Assembly (NCBI GenBank): GCA_036346255.1
Contig: CM070629.1
Coordinates: 49,350,916 to 49,414,915, forward strand
DNA: 64,000 nucleotides
Direction: 5' to 3'
From: Ampelocalamus luodianensis
Taxonomy: Eukaryota > Streptophyta > Magnoliopsida > Poales > Poaceae
The notes under the pieces: model-generated
What the model was told of the DNA's origin: nothing
The model's input: the letters and a program-made list of their open reading frames with translations, nothing else
Databases searched by the model: none
In this document: positions 23,566 to 35,555 of the stretch, one piece after another
Layout: every line of letters begins with the position of its first letter
How positions within the stretch are numbered: position 1 is the first letter of the stretch
Made by a program: the position numbers and the translations under genes

Positions 23566-26500
23566 ATGGCAAGAATCACACGCAGTAGTCAGCCGGCTGG
23601 TCCTGGTGAGGAGCTCCCGTCTCCTCCAACCATGGCTGAGGTTCTTGCTCAGATCGAGCGGAACCGCATGGATCAGACTCGGATTCTGGAGGTCATCGCG
23701 AGGAACACCTCCACTCCCTCCGGTGCCTCGGGGTCTGGAGGTGGTGGACATCAGCCTCGTGGGGGACTCGCAGAGTTCCTTCGCACGCAGCCACCTACTT
23801 TTTCCCGGTTCGAGGATCCCCTTGACGCGGATGATTGGCTGCGTATGGTTGAGCGAAATCTCAACATCGCTCACTGCCAGGAGCAGGAGCGGGCAATCTT
23901 TGCATCCCATCAACTTGAGGGTGCAGCGCTCTCTTGGTGGGAGAACTTTCTCGCCATGCAGCCTGCGGGCCATGTGGTCTCGTGGGAGGAGTTCAGATAT
24001 GCTTTCCGTCGGGCCCACATCCCCGATGGCTTGATGAAGCTCAAGAGGAAAGAGTTTCTCGCGCTCAAACAGGGGCGCAAGTCTGTGTCGGAGTACTTAT
24101 ACGAGTTTAATCACTTAGCTCGTTATGCTCCGGGTGAGGTGGCCACTGATGAGGCCAAGCAGGAGAAGTTCATGGAGGGCTTGTGTGAGGAGCTGCAGGA
24201 CAAGCTCTCTATTATTGACTTTACTGACTTCCAGACCTTGGTGGACAAGGCCATCATCGCCGAGCACAAGGCGAAGGCGCTAGGAGAGTCCCGCAAGCGC
24301 AAGTGGGAGGCCCACCGGTCTGCTCAGGTCAGCCTTTGCCGTCCCCGTGTTGGGCCTACACTAGGGGCCCGTTCTTTGGCTTCACCACCGCCGAGGCCGT
24401 CGGCGCCAATTACTCGACCCCCGCAGGCCGTGTTTCAGCCACATGCACCTGCGACCCAGCAGCAGGGTGGCCTCCGCAATCCAGCTGCCGAGGTTACCTG
24501 CTTCGCCTGCAACAAGAAGGGCCACTACGCCAACAGTTGCCCTTAGAGGACTGGAGTGGCCCCTCGTCCTAATGGTGGACGCGGGCAGGGGAATGGTCAC
24601 CCACCTGACCAAAAGGTGATCCAGAAGACTCAGGGTGTGGGAAGTGGTCGAGTCAACCACATCTCGGCTGAGGAGGCACAGGAGGCGCCCGATGTTGTGT
24701 TGGGTACTCTTCTTGTCAATTATCGTTCTGCTGCAGTATTATTCGATTCAGGAGCATCGCATTCTTTTATTTCAAGATCTTTTGCTGCTGCTTGTGACCT
24801 TCACTTTGTTCCTTTGAGGATTCCTTTGCTTATTCGCTCTCGGTGCGGAAATGAGAGCTGATCTGGAGTGCCGAGACGTTCCTATTGATATTGAAGGAGT
24901 GGGATTCTTGGCGAATCTCATCCTACTTGACTCGGTGCGCTTGGATGTGATTCTTGGCATGGATTGGTTGTCCCAACACTTGGGGCAAATCGATTGTGCT
25001 AGGAAGATGGTCTACCTCACCAGCCCCTCAGGCGAACAAGTTGGGATTTCACCACAGCTGCAAGGTCCAGATCTTTGTGCCATTGAAGCTAAGCTAGCCT
25101 TGGAGATTCAGGATGTGCCCACAGTATGTGATTTTGTGGACGTATTCCCTGAAGATTTGCCTGGGATGCCTCCAGTTCGAGACTTGGAGTTTGTCATTGA
25201 GTTGTTGCCCGGTACCGCTCCAATTTCTAAGGCGCTGTACCGAATGCCTCCTAATGAGTTGGAGGAGCAGAAGAAGCAGTTAGGTGAGCTTCAAGCAAAG
25301 GGCTTTATCCGTCCTAGCTCATCTCCTTGGGGTTGTCCAGTTATTTTTGTGAAGAAGAAGGACAAGACTCTGCGTATGTGTGTTGATTACCGTCCACTTA
25401 ATGAAGTGACGGTGAAAAACAAGTATCCTTTGCTTCGCATTGATGATCTCTTTTGACCAGTTGACTGGAGCCCGTGTGTTTTCCAAGATTGATTTGAGAT
25501 TGGGTTATCATCAAGTCCGGATCAGGGCTGAAGATATTCCAAAGACGGCTTTCACTACTCGTTATGGCCGCTACGAGTACACCGTCATGTCTTTTGGCTT
25601 AACCAATGCTCCCGCTTTATTCATGAATCTTATGAACTCAGTGTTCATGGAGTATTTGGATAAGTTTGTGGTGGTATTCATTGATGACATTCTTATCTAC
25701 TCCAAGAGTGAAGAAGAGCATGCTGAGCATCTGAGGATTGTTTTGGGGAAGCTGCGTGAGCACCAGCTGTATGCCAAGTTCAGCAAGTGCGAGTTCTGGT
25801 TGAAGAAAGTGGCATTCTTGGGTCATGTTCTTTCAGCAGGAGGCATAGCTGTGGATCCTAGCAAGGTGAGCGATGTTCTATCTTGGGGTCAGCCCAAGTC
25901 AGTCACGGATGTGCGGAGTTTGCTTGGTTTAGCGGGTTATTACCGTCGCTTTATCGAGAACTTCTCCAAGATCGCAAAGCCAATGACTGAGTTGCTCAAG
26001 AAGGACAAAAAATTTCTGTGGTCCTCTACTTGTGATGAGAGTTTTCAGGAACTCAAGAAGCGTTTGACTTCAGCTCCAGTGCTTGTGCTTCCCGATGTCC
26101 ACAAGAGCTTTGATATCTATTGTGATGCCTCTCGTCAGGGCCTCGGTTGTGTTCTTATGCAAGAAGGCAAGGTAGTGGCCTATGCATCAAGGCAGTTGAG
26201 GCCTCACGAACTCAACTATCCTACCCATGATTTGGAGTTAGCTGCAGTGGTTCATGCGCTCAAGATTTGGCAGCATTACCTAATCGGTAACCGTTGTGAT
26301 GTGTTTTCTGACCACAAGAGCTTGAAATATTTGTTCACCCAGCCGGATCTGAACCTCAGGCAAAGGAGATGGTTGGAATTGACCAAAGATTATGACATGG
26401 GCATTCAGTATCATCCGGGCAAGGCCAATGTTGTTGCAGATGCACTTAGTCGAAAGGTGTATTGCAATGCTTTGATGCTCCAAGAGCAACAGCCTGCCCT

Positions 26501-28004
26501 TCATGAAGAATTTCAGCGGCTCAATTTGGATTTGATTGAGCATGGTTCTCTTGCTACCTTGGTTGTGCAACCAACCTTGGTGGACCAAATCAAGGCTGCC
26601 AGCAGACAGATGTTGGTGTGAGTCAAATCAAGCAGAACATCAAGGATGGGACAGCCAAGTGCTTTTCAGAGGATGAGCACGGTGTTGTGTGGTTTGGACA
26701 GCGCCTTATAGTTCTAAAGGTCATGGAATTGCGGGATTTGATTCTCCGCGAAGCCCATGACTCCCCCTTGTCCATTCATCCCGGGGCCACAAAGATGTAT
26801 CAAGACCTTCGTCAGAGATTTTGGTGGACTCGTATGAAGCGCGAGATTGCCAAGTTCGTTGCCGAGTGCGACGTGTGTTGTCGTGTCAAGGCTGAACATC
26901 AGCGTCCAGCAGGTCTTCTTCAGCCTTTGCCAGTGCCTGAGTGGAAGTGGGATTCCGTTGGTATGGATTTCATCACCGGTCTGCCTCGTACTTCTTCTAG
27001 GAAGGATGCTATCTGGGTTGTCATTGATCGGTTGACTAAGGTGGCCCATTTTCTTCCAGTTCGAGCAAAGATTGATGTGGGTCAGTTGGTGGATCTCTAC
27101 ATATCTCGCATTGTGTGCTTGCATGGTGTGCCACGAACGATTGTGTCAGATCGTGGTTCTCTTTTCACCTCTCGGTTTTGGCACAAGTTGCAAGAGGCCA
27201 TGGGGACTCGTCTTTCTTTCAGTTCAGCTTATCATTCCCAAACTGATGGTCAGACGGAGAGAGTCAACCAAGTGTTGGAAGATATGCTCCGTGCTTGTGT
27301 TCTTTCCTATGGGAAGAATTGGGGAAAATGCCTGCCACTGGCTGAGTTTTCCTACAACAACAGCTTTCAGGCCAGTCTTGGCATGGCACCTTTTGAGGCA
27401 TTGTATGGGAGGAGATGCATAACCCCCTTGAACTGGTCAGAAACTGGTGAGAGAGTTTTTCGGCCCAGAATCAATCAATGATGCCGAAAGCCAGGTTCAG
27501 CTGATTTGCGAGCATTTGTGCGTGGCCCAGTCCAAGCAAAAGAGCTATGCGGATCGTCGTCGCCGAGAGTTGAGCTTTGAGCCCAATGACTTTGTGTATA
27601 TGAAAGTCTCGCCTTTGAAGGGCCATCAGCGTTTCGGCATCAAGGGCAAGTTGTCTCCTCGATATGTTGGGCCTTATCATATCGTCGAGAAAATTGGAGC
27701 TGTTGCATGCAGATTGGAGTTGCCAGCTACACTTGAGGGGGTGCATGATGTGTTCCATGCGTCTCACCTGAAGAAGTGCCTCTGCGTTCCAACTGAGGAA
27801 ACTCCGTTGGAGACTCTTGATGTGCAAAGAGATTTGACCTACCGCGAGCATCCTGTTCGTATTCTTGAAGAATCCGAACGAAGAACAAGGAACCGTGTCA
27901 TCAAGTTCCTTAAGGTTCAGTGGTCGAATCACTCCGAGGATGAGGCAACTTACGAGCGGGAAGATCGCCTTCGTGCTGACTACGCGTCTTTCTTCTCTGA
28001 GTAA
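23566..28004 (+). pseudogene. G2 gag-pol polyprotein with frameshifts
   Basis: Starts MARITRSSQPAGPG. Gag shows WWENF near 23935 and the zinc knuckle CFACNKKGHYANSC (24499-24540), followed by a TAG at 24544. Protease FDSGASHSF is near 24745. The frame shifts at about 24850, 25450 (an extra T in a T run), 26610 and 27460. Reverse transcriptase carries FIDD near 25678, RNase H DIYCDASRQGLGC near 26115, the integrase core GMDFITGLP near 26960, and the chromodomain-like C-terminus KVQWSNHSEDEATYE near 27915. The product would be the usual single Tekay polyprotein of about 1,480 residues but is broken in at least five places. Confidence 0.88.
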
Positions 28005-28030
28005 ACGGACTCTCGGGACGAGATTCTTGT

Positions 28031-28042
28031 AAGGGGGGGGGA
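28031..28042 (+). other. Polypurine tract of G2
   Basis: AA followed by nine G and A, three bases before the LTR at 28045. Confidence 0.75.
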
Positions 28043-28044
28043 TT

Positions 28045-31000
28045 TGTAACATCCCAAGTTTAGACTTGTGTTTCAAATGTAAGAAAATGAGGGGAAATTA
28101 AAACTTTTTCTTACATCTTGTATCTCCTGTATGTCCTAAACAATTCTTGTAAAAGGAATTATGGAATTACAAAGTCACAAGTTTGTTGATCCAAAATTTG
28201 ATCTTCCAAAAACAATCTTGTCAAACCTTATGATCAACTCGTGGAAATATTTTTCCTAAGTTCTAGGGTTGAGATGGGACCCCTCTGAAAAATTTCACAA
28301 TTTTTAGAAATTGTTTGAATAGTTTTGGAGGTCAGTCAAACCTGTTTGAAATCTGGTCAAACCCTAGACCAACACCTTGCTGAATTTTTAGTGGAAAATG
28401 TGCAGTACCAAAACCTCTGAAAATTTTATACAGGGTCAATACCTTAGTTAGTAAGCTCCTGTGAAAATTTTATACAGGGTCAATACCTTAGTTAGAATTT
28501 TTAGAGTTGTTTTTCTAACTAAAAAATTCCCCAAAGTCCAGCTCAACATAAATTCAAAAATTCAAACCTTAGTCTGAGCCTACCTCGGACCCGAGCCAGA
28601 CCCAGCCTTCGGGCTCGGTTGGACCAGGCCATTAAGCCACACTCGAGCGCGTGGTGTGAGCCGTTGGATTGAGATCCAATGCTCACGACCTCCCCTACCC
28701 TTTTTAACACCCAGAGCTCTGGGACAATCTCAGTCGCCCGATTGAAATCTAACCGCCCACGACCACCCTACCTCCTCTGAACTTCTTCTTCCTCGCGCCG
28801 TGCGCTTCAGTAGTGGACGGCGTGGTCCTGTCTTGTCATGCACCTCGTCAACGTCTACTTGTCAAGGTTAGTAGCTGCGTGGCAGCGCTTTCGGCCAAAG
28901 CCGTGTCTCACGCTGTTCCCGCCGTTCCCAGCTCTGTCGCGGTTTTGAGTTCGCCGTAGCTCACCTCGGGGGCCCCCTTTCTTTGTGCCGTGCTCGTAAG
29001 TTTCAAAAGGCCTCTGAGCTCATCCTCTAGTTCCCTTCCACACCTGCAGTCCCCCCAACTCACCTTCTGTTTGTGGGGCTCAAAACTCTGGAAACACCAA
29101 GTCCGCCATTTTCAGAACCTGGGAGCTCTTCGTCGTCGTCGGAGCTCCAGTTGTTCTTTAGTCCATTTCTCACATCTTTTGTGGACCTCTTGTCGTCGCA
29201 AATCCTCTCCCTAACTCAATTTAGGTTGCATTCTCAGGAACAACCTAATTTGAAGTTTTTGGATCTTCGCGGCCGAAAGTGCTCTCCTTCGTTCCCATCT
29301 CTGGTAAGACCTTCTCCGTTCAATTCTTTGGTCCTGGACCACCTCCGGGCCATCGCAAGTTTCTCCTGACCATTCTTTTTACCTCGCGTTGCTCAGAGCA
29401 CCTTGTCGGCGTCATCTTCTCCAACTCCGGCGTCAGTTTCCGTCGCTGGGTCTTCTCCGACCTCCTCTAGACCTCTCTTGTGCCCTGGTGAGTTCACTTT
29501 AGTCTCCTAGAGCTCGAGCACTAGTTAGATTAGGTCGTAGCTGTCCTTTTTCGTATTTTCAGTTTTTGCCGAAAAGTATCCTCCGCCCCTCTGCGGCTCG
29601 CCGGCGTTCCAGGCCTGCTCCGCCGCTGAGAGTGCGTGCATTAGGTTCGCAATAGTATTATGGTCTTAGTGGTACCCTGGTTGCGCGCTACCGTGGTCTT
29701 GGTCATCGGCGACGTGCCAGTGAGCTCAGCGCGGTGCTCTGTACTTTGTCGCGTTTTTGTCAAGTCATTAGACCTCCTCGGGTTAATCTGAGAAGTAGAG
29801 GACCTCCCCAGAGTTAGATCTGAGCCTTTGATCTATTTCTGAAAAGCTTTAAGTCTTAGGACCTCCCCATAATTTAATATCAGTCGTTTGGGATCACCCG
29901 AGTAGATCTGAACCGTAGGGTTGTTCTTTGGAAAGCCTGTAGCGCCAGGACCTCTTTGGAGCAATCTTGGCCGTTAAAGACCTCTGTGGTTTGATCTTTG
30001 GCCGTTAGATCCTCCCTTTTGTAAAGTCCTTAGTCGCAGGACCCCCCTAGTGTTGATCCTAGCCATTAGAGACCTCCCCAGGCCAAATCTTAGCCGTTAA
30101 GATCACCTCTGCGTTTCCGCAAAAGACCACCCTAGTCATTTTGCGAAAACCACCCCAGGACCTCCCCCGGGGTCCTCTTTGCAAAAGACCACCCTGGACC
30201 TTGTACAGACAACCTTAGGACCTCCCTTCGCCTTGATCTGGACTACTCTGGACCTCCCTAAGATGATCCGAGCCGTCTAGATCTCATCCCGTTAAAACCT
30301 TATCCATGCGGACCTCCTCGATTAAATCTCGACCGTTTAAGACCTCCCCCGTGAGATCTTAGCCGTCGGGATTTCCCTCGTTTAAAAGATCTGTCGCGTA
30401 GGACCTCCTCCGAGTAAATCTGGACCGTCCAGAACCTCTTCCGGTAGATCTTGACCGTTCAGGACCTCCTAGAGGAGATCTGAGCCGTTGGGATCTCCTT
30501 TTGTTAGATCTTTAACCTTAGGACCTCCTCGTGGAGCTCTGGACCGCCAGATCTTGGTCTTACGGTCACGACCTCCGTTAGACGCGAGGAGCTCGCTGCG
30601 TGTGCGCTGTGCATGTACTGGTCTGAGCCGTTGGATCCAATCTCTACGGTGTAGACCTCCTCCGCGCGCGATCGTCAGGGCACTGTGCTTCCGTAGGCCG
30701 TAGCCGTGCCATGCTGGATCGACGGCCACGACCTCTCCGTTCCCTAGCGCGCGATCGTGTGTGCGCTGTAAGCTTTGCTCCATAGCCGTGCGATGAACGA
30801 TCAACGGCCATGACCTCCCCATTTCCACCAGATCCATTTGGACCTCCCGAGAGCTCTGATTTTCAAAGTATTTAAGTGTTTTAAATTTCAAAAATGCATA
30901 ACTTTGTCATTTTAACTCCTTTTTGAATGATTCAAGTTGTATTAACTCTGTGATAAAATGAACTTTAGTATGAGAATGAATTTAGTCTGAGAATGAATTT

Positions 31001-32677
31001 AGACTCTGTTCTGTAGCATAAAATGGCACAAACTGTGTAAACTTGTTTTAACATAAAGTGTGGTCTAGAATTCATTAAAATTTGTAAATTGGATAACTTT
31101 TCCTGTATAATTCCAAACTGAGCAAACTCAAACTTGTAAAATTCCTCTGTTAGCATGCTTTAACTTGAAATAGGTTTTGCCATGATTATATCTCTGAAAA
31201 ATGGAATATGCTAGTTTTATAACTTAGGAAAATCATAACTAAATCATTTTAACTCCAAAATGAGTAAACTTAGTTTTGCTATTGTTAGGATGCCATTATC
31301 TACCTACCATAAAAATTTCAGGACTTAGATCATTATAGAAATTTTTGCCATGAACAGTATCAGTAATTAATTTTGTGAATTATGCTCTCTATATTTCAGC
31401 TTTGTGCTATGTTTGTATTGCAAAACTAAAACTGAAAATAAAACAATTTGGACTTGGGCACAATGGTAAGATGGTGTGATTATTGGGTGTGACTGGAATG
31501 GTGCCCTAGTCATTTAAGGACCGAGTTACTTGCGCCACCGTTCTGAGCATTCTTGCGTGCTAACCACACTAGAGGGTATGGGACCTCTCTTGACTTAGTA
31601 CTTTGGCGTGTGTTAGCTACGAGTCGCAGGTGGGCATGTGTGTGTTGTGTTGTGGTAAAATGAGATGGTTATGTGTGGGAGCATTGTAGTTGTCCGAAAA
31701 GCTTTACCCCGAGGGGTAGTTGTCTTTTCGGCTTTACAATGTAAGCGTATGGGTTTCTATCCATACGAGCGGCTCGTAGTTGATACACAATATTGGAAAT
31801 GTCTCGTAGGACTTAGCCGTGCCGGCATACCTTTGGAAGTGTGCTAATCTTGTGGCTTAAAAGCAGTCTGAGGTGTGGGTACATTGGTACACCCCTGCAG
31901 GGTTTAAAACTATTCGAATAGCCTCGTCCTAGGTTATGGACACGCTCGGAAACGCCCCGTGAGAACTAGACTACAACATTTTAATTAAAACTTGATGGGT
32001 GGTATGAATCAGGGGATTTATGCTATGTGTAGTGACTTTTGGGTTAGTCACTTCCAGGTGGTTACTTGTATTTATTGTTACTCGCTATTATTTCAATGCT
32101 TAAAAACTGATTTGTTAAATTGCCTTCAATCTATTATTGTATTGCAAATGAAAATTGCTTTATGCGTCGAAATAACCATATCCTTTGGATTCAGCTCTCA
32201 TGTAGCTATGTATAGGCTTGTTACTCGTAAGTCTTGCGAGTACATTATTGTACTCATCTACATTGTTTGTTGTGTGCAGAGGAAGGAGGTGAGCCCCAAG
32301 GGCCTCACTTCTGTGAAATGTGCTGTGGCAGTGTGTGGGACGATTAGCTTGGAGGCCCGGTCGGTTGCCCTGTGGTGTTATGTGGCTAACCGATCGTCTT
32401 TTGGTTTAAGCCGTCTTATGGCACCTTTTGCTTCCGCTGATACTTAATACTTATGTCTTTTGGCCGGTCGGCTGTTCTGTAATAACTCGTTATTATGTAT
32501 GTCTTTTGCTAGACTTGTTACATTATGTTGTATGGAATTGATGCATGCTTTTGTATGATGTATGTGTGCTGCAATTTCTGGGAAGCACATGTCCATCGAG
32601 ACACGGTGTATTTGGTTTGTGATACTAGAGGCAATAGAAGGTTAAGTATTACAAGCTAAATAAACCGGGGTCTCACA
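28045..32677 (+). repeat. Second LTR of G2 (4633 bp, with internal deletion)
   Basis: Same ends as the first LTR but about 545 bp shorter. The missing block corresponds to roughly 20975-21525 of the first copy and is joined at about 31380 through the shared bases ATT. It includes the 30-bp array at 29769-30580. Confidence 0.88.
29769..30580. repeat. 30-bp tandem array, second G2 LTR
   Basis: The same array as at 19369-20175, in register with it, with point differences and few length changes. It is inherited with the LTR rather than formed independently. Confidence 0.7.
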
Positions 32678-33407
32678 AAGTTGGTATCAGAACCATACTG
32701 ACCGTAGAAACCCCTAGCTTGGTCGTCCCTAGTATATTTTGAAAACTTACTATCCAAATATCAAATATTTCATGAAAATCTTAAGTAAGTTATCAGATTT
32801 TACTTCTTATCTATCTTAGTTTGCTCATCTCACCTTATTCTTGACTGAATTTGAAAAGTTGTTTCCCCTCTCATCTTCTTTCAAAAGATAGCTGCTTAAT
32901 CGGTTAAATTGGTTTTGGGGAAACCATGAGAGCTTTAATTTGAAGTGGGGCTATCCATTGGTGAAGATTAGGAACTTCCAGAGATGAAGAATTCGGCCAG
33001 GAACCTAGAAGAAAATTTTTGGACAGCAAGCCTAAATTCTGGAGAGCTAGCTTTTAATGAGTAAATAGTGCTAAAAATGAGAGGTTAATTTAACTAAAAC
33101 TTGTGGAAATGAAAGGGTAAGAAGTGATATGGGTTAGTTAAGTGTCTAACCTTTCTGTAGGTATTTTTCACCTTGTTTCCTAGCTGTTTTAAACCAAGGT
33201 GGTTGTGCTAAAAATTGTCTTCCTAAAAACTGATTACTCGTTCTTCCATACGAGTTAGTCATATTGGGAAGTTGGAATTTATTTATGTGAACTTGCTGTG
33301 ATTTTATGCTGGTTCTCAAGCTGTAGAGTTTATTTTTGTAGAGCGTTTAATTGTCTTTCCTTGTCTCCTGTTCCGGAGTTGTTGCTGACCTATCTTTGTG
33401 GAACAGG

Positions 33408-34088
33408 ATGGCAAGAATTACCCGCAGTAGTCAGCCGACTGGTCCTGATGAGGAGCTCCCGTCTCCTCCGACCATGGCTGAGGTTCTTGCTCAGATCGAG
33501 CGGAACCGCATGGATCAGACTCGGATTCTGGAGGTCATCGCGAGGAACACCTCCACTCCCTCCGGTGCCTCGGGGTCTGGAGGTGGTGGACATCAGCCTC
33601 ATGGGGGACTCGCGGAGTCCCTTTGCACGCAGCCACCTACTTTTTCCCGGTCCGAGGATCCCCTTGACGTGGATGATTGGCTGCGTATGGTTGAGCGAAA
33701 GCTCAACATCGCTCAGTGCCAGGAGCAAGAGCGGTCACTCTTTGCATCCCATCAACTTGAGGGTGCAGCGCTCTCTTGGTGGGAGAACTTTCTCGCCATG
33801 CAGCCTGCGGGCCATGTGGTCTCGTGGGAGGAGTTCAGATCTGCTTTCCGTCGGGCCCACATCCCCGATGGCTTGATGAAGCTCAAGAAAAAAGAGTTTC
33901 TCGCGCTCAAACAGGGGCGCAAGTCTGTGTCGGAGTACTTATACGAGTTTAATCACTTAGCTCGTTATGCTCCGAGTGAGGTGGCCACTGATGAGGCCAA
34001 GCAGGAGAAGTTCATGGAGGGCTTGTGTGAGGAGCTGCAGGACAAGCTCTCTATTGTTGACTTTGCTGACTTCCAGGCCTTGGTGGAC
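33408..34088 (+). pseudogene. Second G2 gag, truncated
   Basis: Starts MARITRSSQPTGPD and follows the first G2 gag to DFQALVD, with no stop. At 34088 the sequence leaves gag and enters the CACTA transposase on the opposite strand, so the frame ends in foreign codons. Zinc knuckle, protease and everything downstream are gone. The leader 32678-33407 parallels 22837-23565. Confidence 0.88.
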
Positions 34089-35116
34089 TTTGAGTACAGA
34101 TTCATTCCATCTGTACTCAACCCTAACCTTATGTTCCTCGGTTCCGCACCGAACTCTTTGAAGGTCTGATCGAAGTTTCTCCACTGGGCAGAATCAGCAG
34201 GGTGTCTTAGCTTTCCATCTTTCTTACGCTCATCCGAGTGCCAACACAGCAATCTTGCCTCCTTTCGGTTCGCAAATAAACGCTTCAAACGTGGGATCAC
34301 AGGCAGATACCACATCATCTTAGCAGGAGGTCCTTGCTTCACCTTAGCAGTATTCTTACGCTTGTATCGGGATGCTTTGCACATGGGACATACATGCAAG
34401 TCTGCATACTCTTTACGATACAGGATACAATCGTTCGGACATGCATGTATTCTTTCTACTTCCATTCCCAATGGACAAAGAACCTTCTTGGCTTGGTAGG
34501 TGGTGCTGGGCAACACGTTTTCCTCCGGAAGAATGTCCGCTAGGAGACCTAACAACGCCGTGAAACTCTTGTCGGACCAACCATTGCTTGCCTTCAATTT
34601 CAGTAGTTCAAGTATGGTTGACAAACTTGTGTATTCCGGCTTGCATCCAGGGAACAAAGGTTTCCCCGAGTCCTCCATTAAGCGCTCGAATTTACAAAAC
34701 TCTCTCTCACTATAGTTCCCTTCTGCATCGCGTAGCATCTGATCCAGATTGTCATCGTACGACCTATCCTCATCAAAAGCACAGTCCACATCCGGCATAT
34801 CGTTGACTTCCTCGGCGATGTCATCATTATTAACTTCCTCGGCGATGTCGTCATTATTAACTTCCTGTATAATCTGCTATTCACCGTGACTGGTCCAACA
34901 TGTATACCCTTTTTTGAAACTCCTTCGAATCAAGTGCCCTACGATCTGCGCTGGGTTGTTAAAAATCTTCAGATTACCGCAATCAATGCATGGACAGTAC
35001 ATAAATTCTATACCCTTATTCAACATATCCTGCTCCGCGACTCTTTTAAAAGCAATCACGCCATTAATGTACTCTTCACTCACACGGTTCGCACCGTACA
35101 TCCAGTTTCGGTCCAT
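34089..35116 (-). pseudogene. CACTA transposase TNP2, N-terminal fragment
   Basis: The minus-strand frame starts MDRNWMYGANRVSEEYI, the transposase-associated domain (residues about 1-79, with CPCIDCGN). A TAG follows at codon 80 (34877-34879). The same frame continues with an acidic nine-residue repeat (two 27-bp units, 34807-34860) and the first part of the Transposase_21 domain: HACPNDCILYRKEY, CPMCKASRYK, MMWYLPVIPRLKRLF and LGLSTDGMN. The family continues for several hundred more residues with its catalytic region, but here the sequence stops at the junction with G2 at 34088. The start codon is supported by a splice-acceptor-like GCGTAG just upstream. Confidence 0.85.
34807..34860 (-). 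repeat. Two 27-bp tandem units in TNP2
   Basis: Two copies in a row differing by one base, coding on the minus strand for the acidic repeat VNNDDIAEE. In-frame expansion. Confidence 0.8.
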
Positions 35117-35550
35117 CTACGCTACGCACGTAACAATTAGTAGTGTTAAATTATATTAATAAACTGCAAATACTTTACTCCTCCTATTAACCAAATACAC
35201 TAAAATTGATTAAAGATTAACCTAGAGCAAATATAAAGAGTTACATATCGTTACCCTCGGAGCTCACGACGAAAATTCCAAATATACCGCGAGATTCCTC
35301 ACTGGCCTTCTCCTTCAGGCCACAGTGCAATGTGAGAGTTAAGTGGACAGAGCAAGAGAAGAGTCACAAATGAAATGCACCTCTCCCGTAAGCTTCTCCC
35401 TCACACAAAACACCCACTGCCGAAACAAAGCACTCATTCACAACACCCAAACTGAGAGCTACCACCAAAGCCAAGCCTCACAAAGCAAGCAATATGCAAG
35501 CCAAATAGCCATAAGTTGCTAGGGCAACCCACAACCAAGAACAAGGCAAG
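35117..35550 (-). other. Probable 5' untranslated region of the CACTA transposase
   Basis: Lies between the TNP2 start codon and the transposase promoter, whose TATA box is at about 40890 once the solo LTR is set aside. The minus strand shows a possible splice donor (GAGGGTAACG, about 35257) and an acceptor before the ATG, suggesting a short leader intron. No coding potential was seen. Confidence 0.4.
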
Positions 35551-35555
35551 CAAAA

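Larger units (their letters stand above)
17659..34088 (+). mobile_element. Tekay-type Ty3-gypsy G2, recombinant LTR-internal-LTR-internal, 3'-truncated
   Basis: Inserted into the 3' LTR of G1 (last five flank bases ATTAA). Two LTRs (17659-22836 and 28045-32677) alternate with a full-length internal region (22837-28044) and a second, truncated one (32678-34088). This order is expected from unequal recombination between two copies sharing an LTR. The second internal region ends inside gag at 34088, where CACTA transposase sequence begins on the other strand. Confidence 0.85.
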
